7,650 bases of DNA from Mailhella sp. (GCA_024404335.1 JAKSQA010000041.1:1-7650); one strand, 5' to 3'. Counted from the first letter of the stretch, positions 1 to 7,462 are shown. A program made the numbers and translations. The notes: a model not told the origin generated them from the sequence alone.

Positions 1-1
1 T

Positions 2-550
2 CGTCTCACCGCGATACGGAGGGACGAACTGGATCGCCTGCTTCTGACCTCCCGCCAGCGCGATCCCTTACTCCAGTTCGTTCATCGGCCGCGTCTCTGC
101 GACGCCGGCCTCCGCAAGTACTCCATGCCTGAGCACTACTTCAACCTCGGCGCCTTCGCCGTGTACGCCGCCCTCGGCCTCTGCCTCTGCCTCGGCAACA
201 GCGCCTGGAGCTTCGCCGAAATGGGCAACGCCCTCGTGCTCGGCATGATCTCCTTCACCGGAGCCCCCCTCGCCGAAGTCGTCACGCCTACCTATGTGAT
301 CTATCTGATCGTCACCTTCTTCCTGTTCGTCTGGGTGCCCGTCAGCTTCCTCGGCCATCTGTTCATGAAGTACTTCACCTGGCACGACATCCGCTGGGGT
401 GACCAGCCCTTCATCAACAATCCCAAGCTGCAGCAGAAGCTCGCCAACAACCTGGACTTCCCCGTCAGCTGGCGTGCTCCCCACATTCAGGGCGACGGCA
501 TGAAGACCTGGGCGGAAGTCGCCACCTCCGACCCCGAAAAGAAGGACTAA
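2..550 (+). CDS. DsrM/HmcE/NarI-like membrane cytochrome b subunit, 5'-partial
   Basis: C-terminal part of an integral membrane subunit, probably a b-type cytochrome that exchanges electrons with menaquinone and with the iron-sulfur protein encoded next. The frame is open to the left edge, so the start lies outside the window. Counting from the methionine at base 125, residues 7-24 and 55-80 are hydrophobic membrane segments. The second leads into PVSFLGHLFMKYF, which matches the 'PFSKLMH' end of the last helix in NarI/DsrM proteins, where the His is a heme-ligand candidate. A hydrophilic cytoplasmic tail with NNPKLQQKLANNL and VSWRAPH follows, as in DsrM-type subunits. The stop codon overlaps the ribosome binding site of the next gene, so the two are co-translated. 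The family is assigned by resemblance and context; DsrM, HmcE and TmcC relatives cannot be told apart without the N-terminus. The first 40 codons are hydrophilic and contain ATA, AGG, CGG and TTA, which are avoided in the rest of the gene. Confidence 0.82.
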   Translation, partial: RLTAIRRDELDRLLLTSRQRDPLLQFVHRPRLCDAGLRKYSMPEHYFNLGAFAVYAALGLCLCLGNSAWSFAEMGNALVLGMISFTGAPLAEVVTPTYVIYLIVTFFLFVWVPVSFLGHLFMKYFTWHDIRWGDQPFINNPKLQQKLANNLDFPVSWRAPHIQGDGMKTWAEVATSDPEKKD

Positions 551-561
551 GGAGCAGCCGC

Positions 562-2157
562 ATGAAAACTTCTCAGGAACTCAATTTCAAGAATTTCTCC
601 ACGGAAGAAGGGCAGCTCACCACTGTTGATGTGGATACCCTCCGTCCCCTTCCCCTCGAATACGACAACTTCCCCTGGAAGGTGATCACCGACGACCAGA
701 AGAAGCAGTACTGCTGCCTCCTCGACGACATCAATGTCCTCCTCATTCCCGCTCCTCAGAACGAGCAGGAGGAAGAGGATCTGGTCAACCGCTTCCTCGC
801 CGGCGTGCGCAAGCTGTTCACCCCCGAGAACAACTGGACCTGCCTCGCCATGCTCGACACCACGATGGACTACTGCGCTCAGTGCAACTCCTGCTCTGCC
901 GCCTGCCATCTGTATGAAATGTCCGGCAACCACGAGCTGTACCGTCCCAACTTCCGCACTGAGATCTTCCGCCGCATCTACCGCCAGTATGTGAAGAAGG
1001 AACCCTTCGCGAAGTGGCGCTACGGCGATACCGAGCTCAACTGGAAGACCGTCGTCCGTCTTGCCGAAATCGCCTACCGCTGCAACCTGTGCCGTCGCTG
1101 CGCCCAGGTCTGCCCCATCGGCGTCGACAACGGCCTTGTCGCCCGTGAGCTCCGCAAGCTCTTCAGCCAGGAATTCGGCTGGAACCCGCGCGAACTGCAT
1201 GAAAAGGGCACCAAGCTCCAGCTCGCCGTCGGTTCCTCCACCGGCATGAGCAGCTCCGTCGTGCAGGAGACCGTCGAGTTCATCGACGAAGACTACAACG
1301 AAATGACGGGCTACACCTTCAAGACTCCGTGGGACGTGCCGAACGCCGATATCCTTCTCATCCACAACGCCGGCGAAATGCTGGCCTGGCCTGAGAACAT
1401 CGCCGCCTTCTCCCTGATCTTCGAAGCCGCCGGTCTCTCCTGGACCCTCAGCTCCGAAATCGCCGGCTACGACTCCGTCAACTACGGCGTCTTCTACGAC
1501 GATGCCCAGTGCGCCCGTGTCGCCATCCATCACGGCATGGCCGCCAAGAAGCTCGGCGTCAAGAAGATCGTCCTCGGCGAATGCGGCCACGCCCACAAGG
1601 CCCTCACCGTCATCGCCGACCGCATCCTGCCCAAGGACATCAACATCCCCCGCGAAAGCTGCTTCCCGCTGCTCCGCGAGATCGTCCTCGGCGGCCGCCT
1701 GAAGCTCGACCCCAGCCGCAACAACTTCCCCGTGACCCTGCACGATCCGTGCAACCTCGTCCGTCTCATGGGCGTCGTGAAGCCTCAGCGTGATGTCCTG
1801 CACGCCATCGCCCCGATGTTCCGTGAAATGACTCCCCACGGTGTTGAGAACTACTGCTGCGGCGGCGGCTCCGGCTTCGCCATCATGACCCGCAACAACA
1901 TCAGCCAGTGGCGTTCCAATATCACCGGCCGTAAGAAGATGGAACAGATCTGCGGCGCCTTCCAGGATTGCCTCGGACCCGAAACGAAGAAGTACATCTG
2001 CGCTCCCTGCTCCAACTGCAAGGGCCAGATCCGTGACCTCCTCGAGTCCCAGGACCTCTTCGAGAAGAACAGCTTCGCCTACGGCGGCCTTGTCGAGCTT
2101 ATCGTCAATGCCATGACCGACGTCGAACCCGGCTTCATCAAGTGGGGCGAAGAATAA
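562..2157 (+). CDS. HdrD/DsrK/HmcF-like iron-sulfur oxidoreductase with CCG domain
   Basis: Cytoplasmic iron-sulfur subunit of a membrane-bound redox complex, 531 residues, close to the usual length of DsrK. Two [4Fe-4S] motifs are complete: Cys105/108/111/115 and Cys174/177/180/184 (the second followed by Pro). The C-terminal CCG site is intact: HDPC at Cys397, YCCGGGSG at Cys432/433, and CAPCSNC at 480-486. In HdrB/HdrD/DsrK proteins this type of site holds the special cluster that acts on disulfides or, in DsrK, on the DsrC trisulfide. The first CCG half is degenerate and keeps only GECGH (Cys341), as DsrK also does. The start is fixed by AAGGAG at 549-554, seven bases before the ATG. Residues 1-100 form an acidic extension with a Cys51-Cys52 pair. 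With the upstream cytochrome b it makes a DsrMK/HdrDE-type unit linking quinone and thiol chemistry. The cluster spacing differs from true DsrK (first motif CAQCNSC, not CVRCGAC), so this is a paralogue; its substrate is unknown. Lys is nearly always AAG, suggesting high expression. Confidence 0.9.
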   Translation: MKTSQELNFKNFSTEEGQLTTVDVDTLRPLPLEYDNFPWKVITDDQKKQYCCLLDDINVLLIPAPQNEQEEEDLVNRFLAGVRKLFTPENNWTCLAMLDTTMDYCAQCNSCSAACHLYEMSGNHELYRPNFRTEIFRRIYRQYVKKEPFAKWRYGDTELNWKTVVRLAEIAYRCNLCRRCAQVCPIGVDNGLVARELRKLFSQEFGWNPRELHEKGTKLQLAVGSSTGMSSSVVQETVEFIDEDYNEMTGYTFKTPWDVPNADILLIHNAGEMLAWPENIAAFSLIFEAAGLSWTLSSEIAGYDSVNYGVFYDDAQCARVAIHHGMAAKKLGVKKIVLGECGHAHKALTVIADRILPKDINIPRESCFPLLREIVLGGRLKLDPSRNNFPVTLHDPCNLVRLMGVVKPQRDVLHAIAPMFREMTPHGVENYCCGGGSGFAIMTRNNISQWRSNITGRKKMEQICGAFQDCLGPETKKYICAPCSNCKGQIRDLLESQDLFEKNSFAYGGLVELIVNAMTDVEPGFIKWGEE

Positions 2158-2198
2158 GAAGTCGGCCGGTTCTCCGAACCGCGCATGACTGAGTAATG

Positions 2199-2232
2199 AA
2201 AGAGGCCGCTCCTTTCCGGGGCGGCCTCTTTT
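2199..2232 (+). terminator. Rho-independent terminator of the redox operon
   Basis: AAAGAGGCCGC (2199-2209) pairs with GCGGCCTCTTT (2221-2231) in a perfect 11-bp stem. The inner CC/GG can extend it, and the right arm merges into TTTT (2229-2232). It lies about 40 bases after the stop of the HdrD-like gene. A smaller hairpin, CGGTTC-TCC-GAACCG at 2167-2181, precedes it. Read on the other strand the stem is followed by only three T, so it may also stop leftward readthrough weakly. Confidence 0.85.
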
Positions 2233-2381
2233 CGTGCGCGGCAGACGGCATGTCAGGCTTCCTGCAGATGTTTCCCCGGTCTGCTGACCGCCGCAGGAAA
2301 GGATTGCACCGGCCCGTCTTACGAAAGCCTGTGTGCGCCCCTCCGGAGGAAGCACATCCGTGTTCATCCCCCGAATCGAGC

Positions 2382-2404
2382 AAAACGCACCGCCGTCGCG
2401 GTGC
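2382..2404 (-). terminator. Probable terminator of the PAS/GGDEF/EAL gene
   Basis: On the minus strand GCACCGC, a 4-base loop and GCGGTGC form a 7-bp stem (2387-2404), followed by one G and then TTTT (2385-2382). It sits about 73 bases after the stop of the sensor gene. The T-run is short, so efficiency is uncertain. A 5-bp hairpin, GCAGC/GCTGC at 2453-2465, lies closer to the gene but has no T-run. Confidence 0.55.
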
Positions 2405-2476
2405 CCTGCGGCAGATCCGTCGGCATAATGATGCAGGCAGGGGGGGCAGTCGGCAGCCGAGCTGCTCAGTTCCGCA

Positions 2477-5400
2477 TCATGCCGGGCCCTGGGACATGGA
2501 CGCGTCGTAGGCGAAGAAGGTGTTCTTCCCGCATCCCTTGGCCCGGTACAGCGCGAGGTCAGCCTTTCCATAGAGTTCGGCAAACATGGCACCGTCGGCA
2601 GGGTGGACGGCATAGCCTGCCGTCAGCGTGACGGAAAGGTCGTTCAGGGCTGAGGTTTCGGCCATGCCGTCGATGATGCTCCGCAGCTTGCGGTCGAGCA
2701 TATCGCCCGGGATGCCGCGGCAGAAGACGAGGAACTCGTCACCGCCCATGCGGCAGATGATGTCGTCACGACGGAAGTTCGCCCGCAGAAGATCAGCTGC
2801 GAGCCGTATGGAGCGGTCTCTGGCGGGATGTCCCATGGTGTCGTTGATCTGCTTCAGGTCATCGATGTCGAACATGATCAGCGCGGCAGGCTCGCCGCTG
2901 TGGGATGAGAGAAGCGATTCGATTTCAGGAATGGCGCGCCGGCGGTTGTACAGCTCGGTAAGGGGATCTTTTTCCGCCATTGTGGCGAGCTGGAGTTCCC
3001 TCTGTTTCTGGCTGTCGATGCTGACGATGAAGATATAGGCTGCGATTCCCTCTCCATCATCCGTATCGGACATGTGTATGCTGATCCTCCTCCATGAGGG
3101 CTCTCCGCGTATCATGCTGATGTATTCCATAGACTGCTGGCGTGTTCCGCTGCGGAAGATGCCGGCAAGACGATGTCTGGCGGTGAAGGTCAGGAACGCA
3201 TTCCTGAATTCCGGCGCGACGATGCTGTCCGCCGCGAACATCACGGTCCCGCTGTATGTGTCGCAGGAGTACCCGGTACGCTGCATCCATTCCGCGCTTC
3301 CCTTGCCTATGCGGGCGGTGTCGTGCAGGATGTCCGCCTTGAAATCGTAGACGGCTGCGGACTGGAGCAGGCGGAGGATGGAGCGTTCCTCCTGCGCCTG
3401 CGCCTCGGATTTCTTTTTCGCCGTGATATCCGTATAGGCGCCGATGGCACGGAAGACATTTCCGCTTTCGTCCCGCAGGGCCTCATAGTCTATCTGGACC
3501 CAGTACAGCCTTCCGTCGGGTATCTGAAGAGGGACTTCGAACCGCTTCGGACCGGTGCCGCCGCTTTCGGAGATATCCCGGAGGAGATTCAGAAAGGTCG
3601 GATGGAATGAGCGGGGAATATAGCCGTGCCTGAGAAGCCTGTCGGGGAAGTGCGTCATGACGGCGCGGGACATCTTCCGGCGGCTGCCTCCGGAGCGATG
3701 GATGAGGGTGAGCGTCCTCTCTTCGATGTTCCAGTCCCAGCTGCTGATGCCGGCGAGCCGCAGCGTCGCATTGAGCTTCTCCCTTTCGCTCGCCGTCTCC
3801 CGGATGCTTCTGACCTCCGGCGTTACGTCACGCATGATGACAAGGAATCGTGCGCCTCCCCGGGATGCGCTCATGAATCTCGCAGTGATGGAGATCCAGG
3901 CCTGCCTGCCAGCGGAGGATTCGGCTCTGAGTGTCATGCGCAGGTCGCGTCCATCTTCCGACGCTGCGAGGATTTCCTTCCTGTACAGTTCGGCATCCTC
4001 GGGCAGGAGGCCGGAATACTTTTTTTCAGACCGGTCGGATCCGTCTTCATGGAAAAGACCGTTGATGAGAAGCTCCTCCCGGACTTCTCTTCCGTCGGTT
4101 TCGAGAATGGAGACCCGGTCGGGACTGTGCTTTATGAGGAGCTCCATGCGGCTTCTGAGGTTCACGGTTTCCGATATCTCCAGTGCGATGCCCTGGAGGG
4201 AGGCATGCCCTTCGAATGCGGTCAGGGTGAACTGGTCCATCACCCATATCCATCCCGTGCGTGTCCGCAGACGGAATTCCAGCGCCGGCATGCTCTCATT
4301 CGGCCCGGCAAGAGCATCCTGAACGGACTCGCGGTCGTCCGGGTGGATCATGTTCAGGAGCTTGTTGTCGAAGAGCTCCTTTATATGCCGGCGGTCGTAG
4401 CCGGTCATGCGCATGAAGGTCTCGCTTACGTGGAGGAACTCGTATCCCGCAGCTGATGTCGTGCGGTGGTAGCCTCCCGGCATGCCGGCGGAAAGGAACT
4501 TCATCTCCTGGCTGAGGCTGAGCGCGAGCTCGCTTCTGTCGGCGAGATCGGCCTGCTGCCGCATGGCTTCCGTGAGGTCGATGACGGCAGAGACGATTAT
4601 GGGCCGGCCATGCCCGTCGAGATGGATCCTCCCTCTGTTGAGGGCCCACATGTAGGAGCCGTCCTTCCTCCGTACCCTGCCGTTCGCGCAGTATTCGAAG
4701 CCCGGGGTGAAGGAGGGACCTATCTTTCCGAAAACGCGCCTGCGGTCCTGAGGGTGGAGGATTGCTGCGATGCCTCCTCCCGTGGCCTCCATGAACTCAT
4801 CCGCCGAAGCATAGCCCAGCATGGAGGCGAAGGCATCGGATACGGAGTAGACCGAAAGCTCCTCATCGCATCGCACGCTGACGGTGCCGCCGGCCGTCAT
4901 CTGGTGGAGAAGGCTCTCGCCTGTCTTCTTCTCCTCGGCGGTTCGGTAGTGCCCTAGACCGGGGCTTGTGTTGCTGATGAGGGAGGTGAGGGCGCTGCTG
5001 GCCGCCCGGAGGCGGCTTTCCTGCATGTGACGCTCGGTGTTGTTGCGGCAGGAGAGGCAGTAGGTGATATGCCCGTTCCGAAGTCCGAGATAGTAGGCCC
5101 GGATGATGTACCAGTGGTACTGCTCGTCCGGGGCGAAATACCTGATTTCGTATTCCTCGATTTCCGGAATCCGGTCAGCGCTCCGTGCATGCCTTTCAAG
5201 CAGGAGAGGGCGGTCCTCCTCATGGATGCGCTGCAGGAGCTTGAGGCAGTCGCGCACGTCGTTTTCGGGAGAGATGCCTGTCAGCTGCACCCAGTGTCTG
5301 TTGCATCGCTGGAGGAGTGCCTGGTTTCCGTCGATTTCGATGAGTGCCACGGCGCCGAGGATATCGTTGAGCACGGAGTCCGGCAGGGCCTGCTCATGGA

Positions 5401-7462
5401 ATATCTCGCTTCCCCGCAGGGGCTCCGCCGCTTCGGTCCGGAGTCCCGACCTGTCTACGTTCAGGTCGTTTGCTATGAGTGCTGCGAAGGCCTCCCTCGG
5501 CATGGGGCGGTGGAAGTGGTATCCCTGGGCATAGAGGCAGCCGAGGTTCTCAAGGAGCTTCGCCTGCTCCTCGGTTTCCACGCCTTCCATGATGACGGGG
5601 AGCTCGCTGGCATTGGCCATGTCCAGCACGGAGCTTATGAGCCATGTCCCCTTGCGCGGAGCCTTCTGCTGGATGTTCAGGAAGAGCATGTCGATCTTGA
5701 GTATGTCGACGTTCAGGCTCTCCATCATGCTGAGGGAGGAGTAGCCGCTGCCGAAATCGTCAAGAAGGACCATGAAGCCCGCGTTGCGCAGGGCTTCGGT
5801 GGTGGTCGAGAGCCTGCCGGTGCTGTCGGCTTCCTCCGCCTTCATGTAGGCGCTTTCCGTGATCTCGACTTTTATGAGTGCGGGGTCGAGGCTGTATTTC
5901 ACCGCAAGGTTTCTGAAGTATTCGGCCACATCCAGGCTGTATACGTCGATGCGCGAGACATTGAGCGATATGGGTACGGGGCGTATGCCGGAGTCGATGA
6001 GGCGCCGGAGCCATCGGCAGGCCTCCTCCCATACGTAGCGGTCGACGTTTGTGATGAAGCCGTTGCGCTCGAGGATGGGGATGAACTGCCCGGGGGGCAT
6101 GAAGCTGCCGTCGTTCCTTTTCCAGCGCATGAGCACTTCGCCGCCGACTACCCTGCCTGTCGCGATTCTGCACAGGGGCTGGACGAAGAAGGTGATCCGG
6201 TTGTTCCGGAGGGCGTCCTGCACATCGGAGATGAGCGCCTGCTCGCCTTCCATGTCTTCCAGCATGGTGGATCTGAAGCGGCTCATCCGTACGGTATACT
6301 GCCCTTTTATGGTCGAGAGCGCGAGAACGGCCCTGTCGTAGGCGCCGTTAAGGTCAAGTCCGCCCTGCATGGGGCATATCCCGAATATGGGGAGGAATCC
6401 GGCGCTGTCGCCGAACCCGCGGACGGTTTCGGTGACGCGGTCCATAAGGAGCGAGGTGCTCTCGGAAAAGTCCGGAAGGATCACGGCGAAGTTGTCGTTG
6501 CCCATGTATCCCGCCGCTGCCCGGACCTCTCCGCAGAAAACGGAAAGGCTCTCGGCGACACTGCGGAGAAGCCGGTCTCCCGTGTCTCTGCCGAACCATT
6601 TGTTGAAAAGCTTGAAATGCTCGATGTCCACTGCGGCAATGCAGAGAGGGGGCTCCGCGGAATCCAGGAATTCCGCGCCTTTCGAGAGGAAGGTCTTTCC
6701 GCGGAAAAGACCCGTGAGGGGATCCCGCTCGTCAGCCGGCAGCAGGGAGGGGATGGAACTGAGGGCGCTCAGAAGCGTTGTGAAACAGAAGACGGACGGG
6801 TGCCCCCCGGAGCCGCTGCGGAATGCGGAGACGACACGTCTGACCAGATGCCAGGCGCCGTCGGAGCGTATTTCGTGGAAGGATTCCGACGCGCAGTTCC
6901 CGGCGTCGGAAATGCGCCGGGCAAGATCCCCGAGGTTCCAGAACGCGTCGAATGCGTCGACATCCGCGGGGTGGATCGTTCCTTCGGATTCGGATCTGAT
7001 GAGGGCCGAAAGGGTGCCTCTCAGGGGCCTGAGCGATGTGCTCGAAGGGGACCGGTAGACCGTGGCGTACGTGTCGGCTGCCAGATCAAGTTCGAGCACC
7101 TCGTCATAGGAATGGAGGCGGGCCAGATCACTCAGAAATGCCCTGTTATCGTCGCCGGCGCGTGCCATGAGGACTTTCGCTCCGGGGGTGCCCGGCCAGT
7201 CCATATCCGTCCAGTGTGCGATGACCCATCGGCGCAGCAGCGGGTTGAAGAACATGGTGTCCTGTTCCGCGGGGGCCCGGAGAGGACAGTTGGGGCACTG
7301 GGCCGGTTCGCCGCACAGCTGCTCGTGGCATGGCCTTCCCACCTGAAGGGCAGGGTAGATGGCGCGCAGGGCGCTGTTGCAGGAAACTACCCTGAGAGAT
7401 TCGTCTACGACGTAGAGCGCCGTCTCGGGCTTATGGTCGGCGCCTTGCTGTGCGTGGCTCAT
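2477..7462 (-). CDS. Soluble multi-PAS GGDEF-EAL-PAS(6)-GGDEF cyclic-di-GMP signalling protein
   Basis: A 1661-residue cytoplasmic signalling protein with no signal peptide or membrane segment. Domains in order: PAS 12-105 with four Cys; PAS 112-235; degenerate GGDEF 243-397 (signature GNDNF at 321-325); EAL 403-663 (signature EVL at 442-444); six tandem PAS units 694-1488; GGDEF 1494-1655 (intact GGDEF at 1573-1577). It probably senses several cytoplasmic cues and adjusts cyclic-di-GMP by breakdown (EAL) and synthesis (last GGDEF). Start: an in-frame TAG at 7522-7520 closes the frame upstream, with no ATG, GTG or TTG between it and this ATG; AGGGGG (7473-7468) lies five bases before. It is a single-gene unit, convergent with the redox operon. 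Codon use includes ATA, AGA, CGG and GGG, unlike the neighbouring operon, which fits low expression. The domain calls are firm for EAL and the last GGDEF; PAS borders are approximate. The net enzymatic output cannot be told from sequence. Confidence 0.95.
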   Translation of the reverse strand: MSHAQQGADHKPETALYVVDESLRVVSCNSALRAIYPALQVGRPCHEQLCGEPAQCPNCPLRAPAEQDTMFFNPLLRRWVIAHWTDMDWPGTPGAKVLMARAGDDNRAFLSDLARLHSYDEVLELDLAADTYATVYRSPSSTSLRPLRGTLSALIRSESEGTIHPADVDAFDAFWNLGDLARRISDAGNCASESFHEIRSDGAWHLVRRVVSAFRSGSGGHPSVFCFTTLLSALSSIPSLLPADERDPLTGLFRGKTFLSKGAEFLDSAEPPLCIAAVDIEHFKLFNKWFGRDTGDRLLRSVAESLSVFCGEVRAAAGYMGNDNFAVILPDFSESTSLLMDRVTETVRGFGDSAGFLPIFGICPMQGGLDLNGAYDRAVLALSTIKGQYTVRMSRFRSTMLEDMEGEQALISDVQDALRNNRITFFVQPLCRIATGRVVGGEVLMRWKRNDGSFMPPGQFIPILERNGFITNVDRYVWEEACRWLRRLIDSGIRPVPISLNVSRIDVYSLDVAEYFRNLAVKYSLDPALIKVEITESAYMKAEEADSTGRLSTTTEALRNAGFMVLLDDFGSGYSSLSMMESLNVDILKIDMLFLNIQQKAPRKGTWLISSVLDMANASELPVIMEGVETEEQAKLLENLGCLYAQGYHFHRPMPREAFAALIANDLNVDRSGLRTEAAEPLRGSEIFHEQALPDSVLNDILGAVALIEIDGNQALLQRCNRHWVQLTGISPENDVRDCLKLLQRIHEEDRPLLLERHARSADRIPEIEEYEIRYFAPDEQYHWYIIRAYYLGLRNGHITYCLSCRNNTERHMQESRLRAASSALTSLISNTSPGLGHYRTAEEKKTGESLLHQMTAGGTVSVRCDEELSVYSVSDAFASMLGYASADEFMEATGGGIAAILHPQDRRRVFGKIGPSFTPGFEYCANGRVRRKDGSYMWALNRGRIHLDGHGRPIIVSAVIDLTEAMRQQADLADRSELALSLSQEMKFLSAGMPGGYHRTTSAAGYEFLHVSETFMRMTGYDRRHIKELFDNKLLNMIHPDDRESVQDALAGPNESMPALEFRLRTRTGWIWVMDQFTLTAFEGHASLQGIALEISETVNLRSRMELLIKHSPDRVSILETDGREVREELLINGLFHEDGSDRSEKKYSGLLPEDAELYRKEILAASEDGRDLRMTLRAESSAGRQAWISITARFMSASRGGARFLVIMRDVTPEVRSIRETASEREKLNATLRLAGISSWDWNIEERTLTLIHRSGGSRRKMSRAVMTHFPDRLLRHGYIPRSFHPTFLNLLRDISESGGTGPKRFEVPLQIPDGRLYWVQIDYEALRDESGNVFRAIGAYTDITAKKKSEAQAQEERSILRLLQSAAVYDFKADILHDTARIGKGSAEWMQRTGYSCDTYSGTVMFAADSIVAPEFRNAFLTFTARHRLAGIFRSGTRQQSMEYISMIRGEPSWRRISIHMSDTDDGEGIAAYIFIVSIDSQKQRELQLATMAEKDPLTELYNRRRAIPEIESLLSSHSGEPAALIMFDIDDLKQINDTMGHPARDRSIRLAADLLRANFRRDDIICRMGGDEFLVFCRGIPGDMLDRKLRSIIDGMAETSALNDLSVTLTAGYAVHPADGAMFAELYGKADLALYRAKGCGKNTFFAYDASMSQGPA
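2498..2983 (-). other. C-terminal GGDEF cyclase domain with intact signature (residues 1494-1655)
   Basis: DPLTELYNRR opens the domain, FDIDDLKQIND holds the metal and GTP residues, and RMGGDEF (1571-1577) is canonical. RRDD (1564-1567), five residues before the signature, fits the RxxD product-inhibition site. ADLALYRAKGCGKN is the usual ending. The GHxxGD element reads GHPARD, with Arg1548 in place of Gly, which could weaken GTP binding. Synthesis of cyclic-di-GMP from two GTP is likely but not certain. Confidence 0.9.
2999..5383 (-). other. Array of six tandem PAS units (residues 694-1488)
   Basis: Each unit shows the usual late beta-strand Trp: W784, W939, W1073, W1189, W1321 and W1457, spaced 116-155 residues. 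Most also carry an HPxD-like element: HEED 747, HPQD 903, HPDD 1040, LPED 1153, HP 1287. Units end in PAC-like strands such as IDLTEA, EISETV, RDVTPEV and YTDITAKK, which run into short helical linkers. Ligands cannot be predicted. The last two units are the least typical. Confidence 0.75.
5474..6256 (-). other. EAL phosphodiesterase domain, catalytic residues conserved (residues 403-663)
   Basis: The signature is EVL (E442), followed by ISLNVS (N501), EITES (E533), LDDFGSG (D568, D569), ILKID (K589), EGVE (E626, E629) and AQG (Q646). These correspond to the metal-binding and catalytic residues known from active EAL enzymes, so hydrolysis of cyclic-di-GMP to pGpG is expected. The Ala-to-Val change in EAL is a common, usually tolerated variant. 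Confidence 0.92.
6272..6736 (-). other. Degenerate GGDEF domain (residues 243-397)
   Basis: DPLTG (247-251) opens the domain, and D279, FK (283-284), N287 and GD (295-296) of the GTP pocket remain. The signature is GNDNF (321-325) instead of GGDEF/GGEEF, and no RxxD inhibitory site precedes it. It is probably inactive as a cyclase. As in many GGDEF-EAL tandems, it may bind GTP and regulate the following EAL domain; that role is inferred. Confidence 0.85.
7148..7429 (-). other. N-terminal PAS domain with Cys cluster (residues 12-105)
   Basis: A PAS opening (YVVDESLRVVSCN) is followed by GRPCHEQLCGEPAQCPNC, giving Cys45-x4-Cys50-x5-Cys56-x2-Cys59. Many PAS proteins of anaerobes have a related 'GKxCYEVxxGRDxPCxxC' segment. 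The Cys could bind a metal or iron-sulfur cluster or act as a thiol switch; this is an inference. A second PAS-like domain follows at residues 112-235 (6758-7129), seen from HPAD at 164-167 and GAWHLVRR at 203-209. Confidence 0.7.

Larger units (their letters stand above)
2158..2476. other. Intergenic gap between convergent genes
   Basis: Both flanking genes end here. The gap holds the two terminators listed separately. Short open frames on either strand show no ribosome binding site, no recognisable domain and no codon bias like the neighbours. Nothing else convincing is seen; a run of seven G at 2441-2447 is the only other simple feature. Confidence 0.6.

Noticed and set aside
2196..2510. 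104-codon + strand frame in the intergenic gap
   Set aside because: It starts inside the terminator stem region, shows no domain and ends inside the sensor gene; most likely chance.
547..2613. 688-codon open frame on the - strand opposite the HdrD-like gene
   Set aside because: It runs antisense through conserved iron-sulfur motifs and across both terminators into the sensor gene. No domain or ribosome site is seen; it is a shadow frame.
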